From: a virus
Strand: one strand, 5' to 3'
DNA: 27,952 bases
Virus record (IMG/VR): IMGVR_UViG_3300013126_000189
Coordinates: 1 to 27,952 of that record
The notes beneath the pieces were generated by a model. That model was not told where the DNA came from and ran no database searches. It saw only the letters and a list, made by a program, of their open reading frames with translations. The position numbers and the translations under genes are program-made. Position 1 is the stretch's first letter. Every line of letters begins with the position of its first letter. Of the stretch, positions 7,293-15,464 are shown piece by piece.

Positions 7293-8579
7293 TTAGAGGT
7301 TTCCGTAAGTTTTCCCCCAACTCGCTTTAATCGGAAATCCACCTTCTTCGATTATATCCTTCAACCCTTTAATTAAACTCTTATCAATATCCGTAGGTAC
7401 ATCAAATAGGAACGAGTCATAAGTATAGAGTTCCAAAGAGATTCCACTCCCCTTTATATAATCCAATATCTTCACCATCTTATCCACATTCATTTCAGTC
7501 TCATACGCTTGAAGTAAGTAGTTGAATACCTTTTGTGCATTTGGTTGTTCTACCCAACTTAGTGGAATCAATCGGTTTGGTGTTCGGATATAATCACACT
7601 CTACGGAATCATCCCAAAACTTTTCTATGAAGTCTGCCACCTTATCAAAGTATGGTATTTGTCGAAACTCATCATCAATTCCACCATAAAGAAGGCGGAA
7701 CGTTACACCTTTACCTTCGGCCAAATCACATCCATACTGGTCAGCTAACCATTGGTGAACGTTGGTTTGTGGTAAGGGAAACCCAATCAGTTTACCAATA
7801 AGACGTGGGTGATATGAATCGTAGTCCATTTGTAGGAATATCCCATCCGCAATTAGGGTATCTCGACTACCATCCGATTTGTTTAGAGCCGCATAGTTCA
7901 CACCCGCATGTCTATTGGATGGTCTACCCGTTATTGTAAATGGATTGTATTCGGTATAAACGGTATCATCGGATGAGATATGTTTTTGAGACTGTGGCCA
8001 TCTATCAATAAATTTTCCTCTATCGACCCGAATTCCGAATTGTTCAATCTGAGAAAGGATAGGAATGAAGATTTCATTATACCAATTATACGTTTTAGTT
8101 TTTTGATTACGATGTTTTAGGAATTCATCATCTACCGCTTCCGCAAGTTTAAGAATAGGAAGGGATTGAATGATATCTTCTTTGTAACCTTTGTGTAGTA
8201 AGGGAGCTACTAAACCTTGTAGTGGTTGGTTGTAATCTATTGTTTCTCCGCTTTTGAGATAGTGAGCCGTATCAATATCATTCAATCCTTCCCTTAGATT
8301 GGAGAACGATTGTAGTAGCTTTTTCTTTTGGAAAACCCACTTATCTCCTTTTGTATTCAACACACCCTCTATAACCGATTTAGAGAGGGATAGAGTATCA
8401 GTATGCCGATGTGGTAGAATATACCTATCTTCCACAGTTCGTATCAGGATAAAGGATATATCGGTGTTTCGTGGATGTTTATCGTTATCCACCCAAAATG
8501 GATACCAAAGAGATACTTCGGTTTCTAATTTCACCCTTAATTCATCTACCTCACCAATATTTTCCAGTATCTTTATCAT
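7293..8579 (-). CDS. Compact divergent family-A (PolA-like) DNA polymerase
   Basis: This 428 aa protein retains the palm and fingers motifs of family-A DNA polymerases. IEQFGIRVD (178-186) opens the polymerase domain and TITGRPSN (215-222) matches the T-x-TGR-x-S motif. Motif A is QMDYDSYHPR with Asp252. Motif B is K290-x3-F294-x3-Y298-G. Motif C is TYDSF with Asp388, where the canonical sequence is HDE. Both metal-binding aspartates are therefore present. The O-helix Arg (Klenow R754) is replaced by Leu, and motifs A and B are only 38 residues apart against about 53 in Klenow, so the fingers are shortened. The first 150 residues look like a degenerate 3'-5' exonuclease domain. The ATG overlaps the 88 aa gene by 29 bases. 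It is surrounded by virion genes rather than replication genes, so its role is unclear. Confidence 0.82.
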   Translation of the reverse strand: MIKILENIGEVDELRVKLETEVSLWYPFWVDNDKHPRNTDISFILIRTVEDRYILPHRHTDTLSLSKSVIEGVLNTKGDKWVFQKKKLLQSFSNLREGLNDIDTAHYLKSGETIDYNQPLQGLVAPLLHKGYKEDIIQSLPILKLAEAVDDEFLKHRNQKTKTYNWYNEIFIPILSQIEQFGIRVDRGKFIDRWPQSQKHISSDDTVYTEYNPFTITGRPSNRHAGVNYAALNKSDGSRDTLIADGIFLQMDYDSYHPRLIGKLIGFPLPQTNVHQWLADQYGCDLAEGKGVTFRLLYGGIDDEFRQIPYFDKVADFIEKFWDDSVECDYIRTPNRLIPLSWVEQPNAQKVFNYLLQAYETEMNVDKMVKILDYIKGSGISLELYTYDSFLFDVPTDIDKSLIKGLKDIIEEGGFPIKASWGKTYGNL

Positions 8580-8817
8580 TCTTTTTTGCCGCCTGTGCTT
8601 TTTCTAATACGGATTTCTTTTTTTCCAATTTAGCTTCTTTCATCTGCTTCTTCATCATCTTATCATACCCAGCTGGAAACTTATTACTAACTTCTATTGG
8701 TCCATTTGGAAACCTCTTCAAATCATACTTCCAAATGGATTCAACTCCATCATCATCCTTATATGTTATTTCAAACTTTGTAGGTTTATCTATTGGTTTT
8801 TCCGGCCATCTACCCAT
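8551..8817 (-). CDS. Small conserved-looking phage protein upstream of the polymerase
   Basis: This is an 88 aa soluble protein. It has a beta-rich N-terminal half (KFEITYKDDDGVESIWKYD) and a strongly charged Lys/Ala/Glu helix in the second half, with no recognised domain. It overlaps the polymerase start by 29 bases and ends in TGA, the only non-TAA stop among the genes that end in this window. Translational coupling with the polymerase is likely, so it may be an accessory or regulatory protein for it. It has its own Bacteroidota-consensus promoter just after the tmRNA terminator. Confidence 0.72.
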   Translation of the reverse strand: MGRWPEKPIDKPTKFEITYKDDDGVESIWKYDLKRFPNGPIEVSNKFPAGYDKMMKKQMKEAKLEKKKSVLEKAQAAKKNDKDTGKYW

Positions 8818-8832
8818 AAAAACAATTTGTTA

Positions 8833-8864
8833 CAAATATACAAAAAAAATCCCAAACTACCAAA
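8833..8864 (-). promoter_or_regulatory. Consensus Bacteroidota promoter for the 88 aa / polymerase operon
   Basis: On the coding strand, TTTG (8864-8861) is followed after 20 bases by TATATTTG (8840-8833), an exact match to TAnnTTTG. The ATG at 8817 is 16 bases downstream. The TTTG box falls in the loop of the tmRNA terminator hairpin, so the terminator and the promoter physically overlap. Confidence 0.65.
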
Positions 8865-8879
8865 TAATAGTTCGGGATT
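8842..8879 (-). terminator. Rho-independent terminator of the tmRNA
   Basis: On the minus strand, AATCCCGAACTA (8879-8868) and TAGTTTGGGATT (8859-8848) form a 12 bp stem with one G-U pair and an 8-base loop. The stem is followed directly by a run of T. It begins 5 bases after the mature tmRNA 3' end. Confidence 0.9.
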
Positions 8880-8883
8880 GTAG

Positions 8884-9255
8884 TGGAGATGGGGAGATTC
8901 GAACTCCCGTCTTACGAAGTAACCATAATACCAGCTTTTCACACGTTTAGGATAAGGTTTAATCTTATTCACCTTCCAAAATAATTGGGGCCGTTTGGTT
9001 AGAACAGCGCTACCACCAACCGATTTATAGTTTCGGTAAACTTAGGTTTCACTTCTTTTTAAATTCCACGAGTGATGCGGAAGGGATTAGGCTGCTACAG
9101 CGTAATCAGCACCTACGAATGCCATAGCATCTTCGAAGGTCCAAGTAGATAATTCTACGTCATTTATTGTTTGATTCCGAGATTTAAGTGGTTTGAGAAC
9201 CTTCCCACTACGTGTGATACTATGTCTCGCATCGTAATCAATTCCAGTCATCCCC
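8884..9255 (-). ncRNA. ssrA: Transfer-messenger RNA (tmRNA, ssrA), phage-borne
   Basis: This is a complete one-piece tmRNA of about 372 nt. The 5' end GGGGATG pairs with CATCTCC at the 3' end to form a 7 bp acceptor stem with discriminator A. CCA is not encoded, so it must be added. The T arm is GGGAG-TTCGAAT-CTCCC. TCACACGT near the 5' end pairs with ACGTGTGA before the T arm as helix P2. The open tag frame ends G-A-D-Y-A-V-A-A then TAA (stop at 9089-9091), which resembles the YALAA-type degrons recognised by ClpXP. The resume codon is not certain; an 11-residue tag starting A-F-V-G is one possibility. tmRNA with SmpB rescues stalled ribosomes and tags the nascent chain. The gene sits between baseplate and polymerase operons and has its own promoter and terminator. 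Confidence 0.93.
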
Positions 9256-9261
9256 ATTATG

Positions 9262-9293
9262 TAAATATACGAAAAGTATTTCTAGTTTCCAAA
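9262..9293 (-). promoter_or_regulatory. tmRNA promoter
   Basis: TTTG (9293-9290) is followed after 20 bases by TATATTTA (9269-9262) on the coding strand, with the tmRNA 5' G only 7 bases further on at 9255. This fits a -33/-7 Bacteroidota promoter with transcription starting at or next to the mature 5' end. The TTTG box directly follows the stop of the 121 aa gene. Confidence 0.65.
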
Positions 9294-9659
9294 TTAAATT
9301 CTTGCAAATTGAAAATAATTTGGTAAATATAAAAGTATAGCAGACATTTTTTTTGATGCTTTTTTTACAGAGGCTTCATTTGAAAATTTTATTTCATCTG
9401 CTCTACCCGTCAATCTCCATTCTAAAGTTACTGAATTATAAAAAGGGTCATTAACAAATTTTTGATATTCCACCGCATTTACTTCATAAACATTTGTATT
9501 ATCATCATTAAATCTTTGAATAAAATATCTATTTATATATCCTCGTCTATAATCTAATACTACCGGTGATGGAATAGATGGTTTTATAGTGTGAGATGGG
9601 ATAGATGGCTTTTTTTCCGTAAAAAGCAACAAATTATAATCTAGTGTTGAAATTGCCAT
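9294..9659 (-). CDS. Small virion/baseplate-associated protein, 121 aa
   Basis: This is a 121 aa protein with a low-complexity N-terminal stretch (PSIPSHTIKPSIPSP) and then a compact part ending in LPNYFQFARI. No family is recognised. It follows the hub-like gene with a 2-base gap and ends the baseplate operon, so a structural or baseplate-assembly role is inferred from position only. There is no terminator between it and the tmRNA promoter, so read-through into the tmRNA is possible. Confidence 0.7.
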   Translation of the reverse strand: MAISTLDYNLLLFTEKKPSIPSHTIKPSIPSPVVLDYRRGYINRYFIQRFNDDNTNVYEVNAVEYQKFVNDPFYNSVTLEWRLTGRADEIKFSNEASVKKASKKMSAILLYLPNYFQFARI

Positions 9660-9661
9660 AG

Positions 9662-12600
9662 TTATTGTATTTGTCTAAATTCTCCTTGAACACGAGTTAC
9701 CCATTTCATATCTTGTATCGTATGCTCAACTTCCGTAACTTGAAAAAATCCATGTCTTGAATATTTTTCAGGAATTCCTTTAATAGTAAATGTATCACCT
9801 CTCCTTATACCACTTTTACCTAAAATTGTAAATGAGTATTTAATTGGTAGGGGATGTGAAAGTCTAGTGCCAGTTGTAGTACTAACCTGCAAATTATTCA
9901 TTTTTAATACGTTAAAAAACTTTTGGTCTTTACAACAATATATTTTAAATTTTTCGTCAAATAGAGTAATATCAGTTAGAAAATTCTTTAAATCATCTTG
10001 AGTTATACTATTTTGCAATGGATTTGGTACAATATCTATTATATCTAAATTATTAGAAACGTTAGTTGCAACTTGCTGCTTTGCACCTTCAAGATATTTG
10101 TCTACTTCTATATCCAAATCTTTTTTCGCATCTATTAATGCTTTTCTTGCCGATTCCAACTCATCAGACAATCTAGTTATTTCTGGTTCTAATTTAGCCA
10201 ATTCTTTCTGATATTTTTCCTTTTGCAGATTATTTGCTACTAATTTGGCTCTGGCCTCCCCTGCTAAAATTCCAGTATCTATTCCAGCCTGATTAACAAT
10301 ATTTTGTAGGTTTATAGTATCTATTTCATCGTCTAAAAAGTCTTTTCTAGCTCTTGCAGATTGTAACTCAGCCTTTTTATTTGCATTATTTGTATCGAAA
10401 TTTTCTAAATCATTATCTAAACTAGCCTTTCTTTGATTAAATGCAGCTTGTTGTGCCCTTTGTTCTTCGGTTAATGCACTTTGATTTAAAACAGAGAATT
10501 TATCATCATAGGCTCCTCTAGTTTTACCTGCAGTACCATTAGTTCCAGCAGTCCCTGCTCCACCCGCTTTATATTCTGGTCCAACATATTTAGGAAGAAA
10601 TATATCTTTTTGCTCGGTAAAAACTCCTCCTAATGCAACCTGTGGTTGGTCTGGATTTGAAGCTAAATTTAATCTTTTTGCTATGATTTGTTGTGTTAAA
10701 CTTCCACCCACATCCATAGTTAATTCTGCAGATATAAATCTACTTTCCGCACCACTATGTATAAATGATTTTGGAATTGATACATTCTTTCCTATCCAGT
10801 TTTCATCAACAACGGTATAAACCGTAGTTTTTATATCTTTTCCACCAACTTTAATCGTATTCGTTTTCTCAACTATCTGAAAGTTCCAAAACGAATTTAC
10901 TGCTAGACTCATTTCATTTAAAATACTTTCCAAAACCTCTCGCATTGTTCGATTTGGTTTTTCTAGTTCTTTTTTAAATAAATCAAAATTGATATATAAC
11001 CATTCTAATTTTCCCCATTTATATTTTTCTTCTTTTAAACCGTTTGAATCCAAATCATTTCGTTGAGCAAATTCTATATAAGGCATAGCGGGATTATTTG
11101 TTGGAATTGAATTATCTATAAATGCACTTTTTTCACTTAATTCTACTAAATTTTGTTGCATAAAAAATTTACTAAAATCTGGTATTCTACCTGGTATAAG
11201 TAAACTTTCAGGTTTTGTTGAATATATACCTTCAAACGCACCAATATATGCATCTTTAATATCAACAATAGTATTTACTGGTTTACCTGCAATAAGATAT
11301 TGTGACAACTCTGAATTTGCATTTAAAACCTGTATAGCCCTTGCAAAACGAAGATATCTATTTTTGGAAAAGAATTTTTCTTTAGGTATAGGATATCCAT
11401 CAGCAAGTCTGACTTCAGTTTTAGTAAATTGTACCGTACCTATTGTAAAACCTTGTGTATCATCGGTGACAGCTCCGGTTGTTCCAGCAACTGGCTCTGT
11501 TACTTCTGGTTCAGGTTCTGGGGGTGGTGGTGGCCAATCTGACTTAGGTTTTAAGTAATATTTATTATATATAAGCCCGTCGAAGTAGTCGACGTCTTCG
11601 ACAAGGTGATATCTTGTTCTTAAAATTTCATTTACCTCATCAGTTGTTGGTGCGGCTGCACCGAGATTGGTCTTATAAGCTATCCAATCTTCATTTCTAT
11701 AAAACTTGGTCAAATCTATATAATATTGCCAATAACCAGGATCATAATTACCTTCTTTATCATAATCAAGAGGTCTAAGGTCTTCAATTCTTGCCATTTC
11801 ATATGCAATAATATCAAGTCTTTTCCATTGTAAATAAGGTGCATCCTTTCTTTCTTTGTCAGTACCCTCTTGTGATTCGGTTAGTTTTGCTTGTCCTGAC
11901 TGTTGGTTTTCAGTTACTGTTGCTTCATTCGTTGAATTTGCTTCTTCTTCTGCAGTTTTTTCTCTTGCATCGGTAAAAGTTGATATTTCAGCATCAATTA
12001 TTGGGTCAAAATTTATAAAATCTAAAGAACCCCATCCTTGACCTGGAGTAAAAGGTAAATTTACAACTTGATTTGTCTGCCTTGTTTTTGGAAGTAAATT
12101 AAACATTTGTTTAAATCTTCTTTCGGCTTGTTCTGATACATCTGTCATATTTAAACTAGTCACTCCAAATGGAGGATGAGAATCATCATTTGTAATTTTA
12201 TTATCTGCTATTTTTGATATATTCGCATGACTTTGTAAATATGTTGGAAGACCAGGTGCACCTCTTAATTTAATACTTATATCGAATGCATCTCCATTAG
12301 TATCAACATTTCCCCCAACGATAAAACCAAAAAAAGAATCATAATCACCATTAGTTTTTATTCGATGAGAATGTAAAGAATCATTATCAAGATTTCTTTC
12401 ACCTATTAATGACACTATTTTAGTTGTAGGAAATAATGGTACTAATCCACTCACTCCTTCTGGTGTATTCCATCCCCATTCAATTAATAAGGAATATCCA
12501 GGCTCCATTAAATATTTTTGTATTAATTCTACCTGAGCCAATGTATATGCTGTGATTTTAATATCACAATGTCTTGAAATTTGGTCTTTACCTTCCTTTG

Positions 12601-12967
12601 AGTTGATTGCAGTTAAAACTGGAGATGGTTTAAATGGTACATCAACTTCAGTTGATTCACTTGTATTTACAGCATTTCCAAACCAATCTACACCAATTGT
12701 ACCACTTCTATCAGGCGTTCCATAAAAAGATGGTCCACTTTGTCCTGCCGCTTGAAACAATCCCCAATCTGGATTTGAAACCATTATTAATCCACCTTTT
12801 CCTGGTTGAACAATTTTTGTTCCAGTTTCTTTATCAGTTTTAGCATACGAAACACCTACGCCAGAGATTATTCTGGCAAAACAATTATACTTAGAATATT
12901 CTAAAGATGGAGTTGCAACTATTTTTTGAAAAATTGTTTCGTTTATATTTGATAATTTAGGCCACAT
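9662..12967 (-). CDS. Large baseplate hub-like structural protein
   Basis: This is an 1101 aa protein. The N-terminal about 300 residues are hub-like: a CDIKITAYTLAQVELIQKY strand-helix followed by MEPGYSLLIEWGWN, then a beta-rich part ending in KLRGAPGLPTYLQ. A Glu-rich linker follows at about 335-375, and a proline-rich hinge (WPPPPPEPEPE) lies at about 473-483. Residues about 840-960 form a long Lys/Glu/Ala coiled coil. The C-terminus (GDTFTIKGIPEKYSRHGFFQ, then WVTRVQGEFRQ) has the beta pattern seen at the end of phage hub/gp27-like and late-control proteins. The TAATG overlap with the LysM-like gene indicates coupled synthesis. The baseplate assignment comes from position and general pattern; the exact T4 counterpart is not certain. 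Confidence 0.75.
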   Translation of the reverse strand: MWPKLSNINETIFQKIVATPSLEYSKYNCFARIISGVGVSYAKTDKETGTKIVQPGKGGLIMVSNPDWGLFQAAGQSGPSFYGTPDRSGTIGVDWFGNAVNTSESTEVDVPFKPSPVLTAINSKEGKDQISRHCDIKITAYTLAQVELIQKYLMEPGYSLLIEWGWNTPEGVSGLVPLFPTTKIVSLIGERNLDNDSLHSHRIKTNGDYDSFFGFIVGGNVDTNGDAFDISIKLRGAPGLPTYLQSHANISKIADNKITNDDSHPPFGVTSLNMTDVSEQAERRFKQMFNLLPKTRQTNQVVNLPFTPGQGWGSLDFINFDPIIDAEISTFTDAREKTAEEEANSTNEATVTENQQSGQAKLTESQEGTDKERKDAPYLQWKRLDIIAYEMARIEDLRPLDYDKEGNYDPGYWQYYIDLTKFYRNEDWIAYKTNLGAAAPTTDEVNEILRTRYHLVEDVDYFDGLIYNKYYLKPKSDWPPPPPEPEPEVTEPVAGTTGAVTDDTQGFTIGTVQFTKTEVRLADGYPIPKEKFFSKNRYLRFARAIQVLNANSELSQYLIAGKPVNTIVDIKDAYIGAFEGIYSTKPESLLIPGRIPDFSKFFMQQNLVELSEKSAFIDNSIPTNNPAMPYIEFAQRNDLDSNGLKEEKYKWGKLEWLYINFDLFKKELEKPNRTMREVLESILNEMSLAVNSFWNFQIVEKTNTIKVGGKDIKTTVYTVVDENWIGKNVSIPKSFIHSGAESRFISAELTMDVGGSLTQQIIAKRLNLASNPDQPQVALGGVFTEQKDIFLPKYVGPEYKAGGAGTAGTNGTAGKTRGAYDDKFSVLNQSALTEEQRAQQAAFNQRKASLDNDLENFDTNNANKKAELQSARARKDFLDDEIDTINLQNIVNQAGIDTGILAGEARAKLVANNLQKEKYQKELAKLEPEITRLSDELESARKALIDAKKDLDIEVDKYLEGAKQQVATNVSNNLDIIDIVPNPLQNSITQDDLKNFLTDITLFDEKFKIYCCKDQKFFNVLKMNNLQVSTTTGTRLSHPLPIKYSFTILGKSGIRRGDTFTIKGIPEKYSRHGFFQVTEVEHTIQDMKWVTRVQGEFRQIQ

Positions 12968-13257
12968 TAAGTTGTATAATTATTTACTATTTCAATATAT
13001 TGTATAGGTATTCTCAACACAGTTCCATCTGGAAATGAGAATTTTGCGTCATGAATATTATTTGCCGCTGCAATAATCCACCACAGTGATTGGTCTTTAT
13101 AAAAGAATTTTGCCAATGTATCTAAACGGTCACCAGTTTCAGTTGCTACATATACATCAGATTCTCTTAATGGAATATTTGGAAATCTTTTTACAGCATA
13201 AACAAGTCTACCATCAACTGTTTTTTTAACTCTATTATCGTAATATCTACTTCTCAT
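12967..13257 (-). CDS. Small LysM-type baseplate wedge protein (T4 gp53-like)
   Basis: This is a 96 aa protein. The segment from VATETGDRLDTLAKFFYKD to QSLWWIIAAANNIHDAKF and PDGTVLRIP has the strand-helix-helix-strand pattern of a LysM domain, including the W-W-I-I-A-A-A-N signature common in phage baseplate proteins. T4 gp53 and small gpX-type proteins use this fold to connect wedges to the hub. Its stop overlaps the start of the 1101 aa hub-like protein (TAATG), and it lies 11 bases after the 727 aa gene. Confidence 0.82.
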   Translation of the reverse strand: MRSRYYDNRVKKTVDGRLVYAVKRFPNIPLRESDVYVATETGDRLDTLAKFFYKDQSLWWIIAAANNIHDAKFSFPDGTVLRIPIQYIEIVNNYTT

Positions 13258-13268
13258 ATATAATTAGT

Positions 13269-15452
13269 TTATCCCAGAATTGAACCACGTGTTAAAGGAT
13301 TTTGTTGTGAAGCGTTTATCATTGCGTTATTTTGTTCTTTTAAATCAGGCCCAATGCCTTTTTTATTGTATATAGCAGTATATGGAGTACCATCTCCATA
13401 ATAGTAATATCCTGTTCTTTTTTGGATATAAATTCTTCTCGGTGAACTTGCACCATCTGGAGTGTGATATATATTTGTTTCAACTAATTTTTGTTCTTTT
13501 CTAAACCTCTTAGTTTCTTCACTATTATCCATTGGCCAAGGGTCTTCACCATTTTTCTTTCTCACTTCATCAGGTTTTTGATTTAGTGTTTCAGATGAAG
13601 TTGTTTTATAAGTGTTTGATGTTGACCTAAATTGTTCTTTTTTAGCTATTCCCCCTGCTTTTGCTGCATCGGCCTGAGAGGGTTGCCATCCATATAATAA
13701 TTTACCGATTGCTTTTTTATCATTTTGAGTTGTAGAGCCACTAACATAATTATATGTGTTAGATTTAGTTTCAACAAATTTAAGAGTCATTGTAACTTCT
13801 ACAATCATAGGTAAACGATAATTTTTAAGAGTATTATCATTTAATCCAATTTCCCAAGGAAAATCATCATCAATATTATAAGTCATGTTTTCAATAAAAC
13901 ATTCTTTATTTCTATACATGTCTCCTAATGTAAATTTTAAAAATGGAGCAGTTACGGCACCAGTAGCGGATTCATAATTTTGTGGATAACAAAGACTGGA
14001 TAAATATCCCAATTTTTTCCAATTTTCTTTATGTTCCTGACTACTTAAAGCAAAAACTTTAAAAGTAAATTGGGTTGTTCTTTCTATGCTTTGATATGTA
14101 AAAAAATTAAACGGCGAACCAATAAATCTACTATTATCCCAAGATGGAGAAAATTGTTCACTCAATCCTGAAATTGTAGCTCTAAATTGTACACTTGTAT
14201 TATTTGCAACCGATGTAATCTTTAATGGAACAAAATCGGCTTCATCCATTGTTCTAGCACTCTCTGTAGATTGTGGTTCATCAAAAACCCCATTTTCATT
14301 TATACTATCAGTTTTAAAATCCCAATCTTTTCTTTTAAATAGGCCTGTAACGGGTTTCCAACTTTTTGAATAAATTAAACTTTGATTATCATCAGGATTA
14401 TTATCCACGTAATTTGATGCCCACATTTCTTTAGCAAATTTTTGTTTACCTCTTTTTTTAGCATCTGTCTCACCTGAATATTCACTAGTCCATTTTATTG
14501 AAAGGTCTAAACCACGTTTAGCAGCATCATTATCGGATTTATTACCTTCGGCGTTTGCAGGTTTTCCATCATTAATTCCAAAAGTTTTTTCACCACCAAC
14601 AATCTCACTATATTTTCTTAATGATGAATATCTTACATATGCATTATTATTTAATCGTAATTCTCTTGCCAACTGTTGAGCTTTCTCTCCTCCTTTTGAT
14701 AACAAATTACTCAAACCTTTTGCTACAAATCTTTTAGTTTCTTGTTGAGCAATGTTTATTACTTGTCCTTGTAGTGCTTGTCTTACTTGGTCTGGTGTAC
14801 CTGTTGCACTTCTTGCTAATGCAGTTGCTAATTTAGTACCAGTTGATAATGCTTTTAAATTAGCTAAAATTTCATGAGTACGATATTCTTCACTCACACC
14901 TGGTACGGATACCGAAAAAATTGGATTTGCAACAATTTTGGATGGAATCAATACATCTGGTATCAAACTACCTAATGAGTTTTTTACTGCTCCTGCTGTC
15001 TTTGCAAATAAAGATTTTGGTTGAAAAGTTGCAGGTACACCTAATGCTCTAGAACCACCAAATTTTACCGCTTCTCCTACCGTATCACCTACAATTTGTG
15101 ATGTCAAAAATGATAATCCCCTACCACCAGTTCCCGCTTTCATAGCTTCAAGTAATGGAGTTGATTGAGATGTGATTCTTAATGTATCGACAAGTCCATA
15201 TATAGCAGGAGAACCCACAACCATATATTGATAAAGACCGGAATTTTCTTGTTCTAATCTTGTTTCACCTAATCTTATGCTATTATTTTTTCTGGCTTTG
15301 TTTAATAATGGGTCTGCAACCTTATTTAAAGTATAACTCGTACTTTTAATCTGAATATCTTTACTATTTTGGACAGTAAATGCTTCCTGTGGAGTTTTAT
15401 TTCCTAGAGTATCGTATTTTTTACTTTTAAATAATTCTTCTAATGTTGGCAT
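13269..15452 (-). CDS. Baseplate / tail-tube-initiator-like structural protein, 727 aa
   Basis: The N-terminal half is hydrophilic with Ala/Leu helices (about 200-285). A Lys/Asp-rich linker follows around 285-350. The C-terminal part (about 400-575) is a beta-rich domain with FRATISGLSEQFSPSWD, then SPFNFFTYQSIERTTQFTFK and FTLGDMYRN, ending in MIVEVTMTLKFVE. This resembles the tube-protein-like domain carried by baseplate tube-capping proteins (T4 gp48/gp54 type), which often sit beside a LysM protein, as here. The last 130 residues are polar with a YYYYGDGTPY segment. The exact counterpart is uncertain, and the virion role is inferred from position between tape measure and LysM genes. Confidence 0.72.
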   Translation of the reverse strand: MPTLEELFKSKKYDTLGNKTPQEAFTVQNSKDIQIKSTSYTLNKVADPLLNKARKNNSIRLGETRLEQENSGLYQYMVVGSPAIYGLVDTLRITSQSTPLLEAMKAGTGGRGLSFLTSQIVGDTVGEAVKFGGSRALGVPATFQPKSLFAKTAGAVKNSLGSLIPDVLIPSKIVANPIFSVSVPGVSEEYRTHEILANLKALSTGTKLATALARSATGTPDQVRQALQGQVINIAQQETKRFVAKGLSNLLSKGGEKAQQLARELRLNNNAYVRYSSLRKYSEIVGGEKTFGINDGKPANAEGNKSDNDAAKRGLDLSIKWTSEYSGETDAKKRGKQKFAKEMWASNYVDNNPDDNQSLIYSKSWKPVTGLFKRKDWDFKTDSINENGVFDEPQSTESARTMDEADFVPLKITSVANNTSVQFRATISGLSEQFSPSWDNSRFIGSPFNFFTYQSIERTTQFTFKVFALSSQEHKENWKKLGYLSSLCYPQNYESATGAVTAPFLKFTLGDMYRNKECFIENMTYNIDDDFPWEIGLNDNTLKNYRLPMIVEVTMTLKFVETKSNTYNYVSGSTTQNDKKAIGKLLYGWQPSQADAAKAGGIAKKEQFRSTSNTYKTTSSETLNQKPDEVRKKNGEDPWPMDNSEETKRFRKEQKLVETNIYHTPDGASSPRRIYIQKRTGYYYYGDGTPYTAIYNKKGIGPDLKEQNNAMINASQQNPLTRGSILG

Positions 15453-15464
15453 TTTAAATTACGT

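Noticed and set aside
8884-8960. A free-standing tRNA suggested by the T arm and acceptor end
   Set aside because: There is no anticodon arm adjacent; the 5' acceptor strand lies about 370 bases away at 9255, as expected for tmRNA.
8790-8972. 60-codon minus-strand frame over the tmRNA 3' end
   Set aside because: It overlaps the tmRNA tRNA-like domain and terminator; no coding features.
11364-11558. Plus-strand 64-codon frame rich in Gly/Ser
   Set aside because: Reverse-strand shadow of the proline-rich hinge of the 1101 aa protein.
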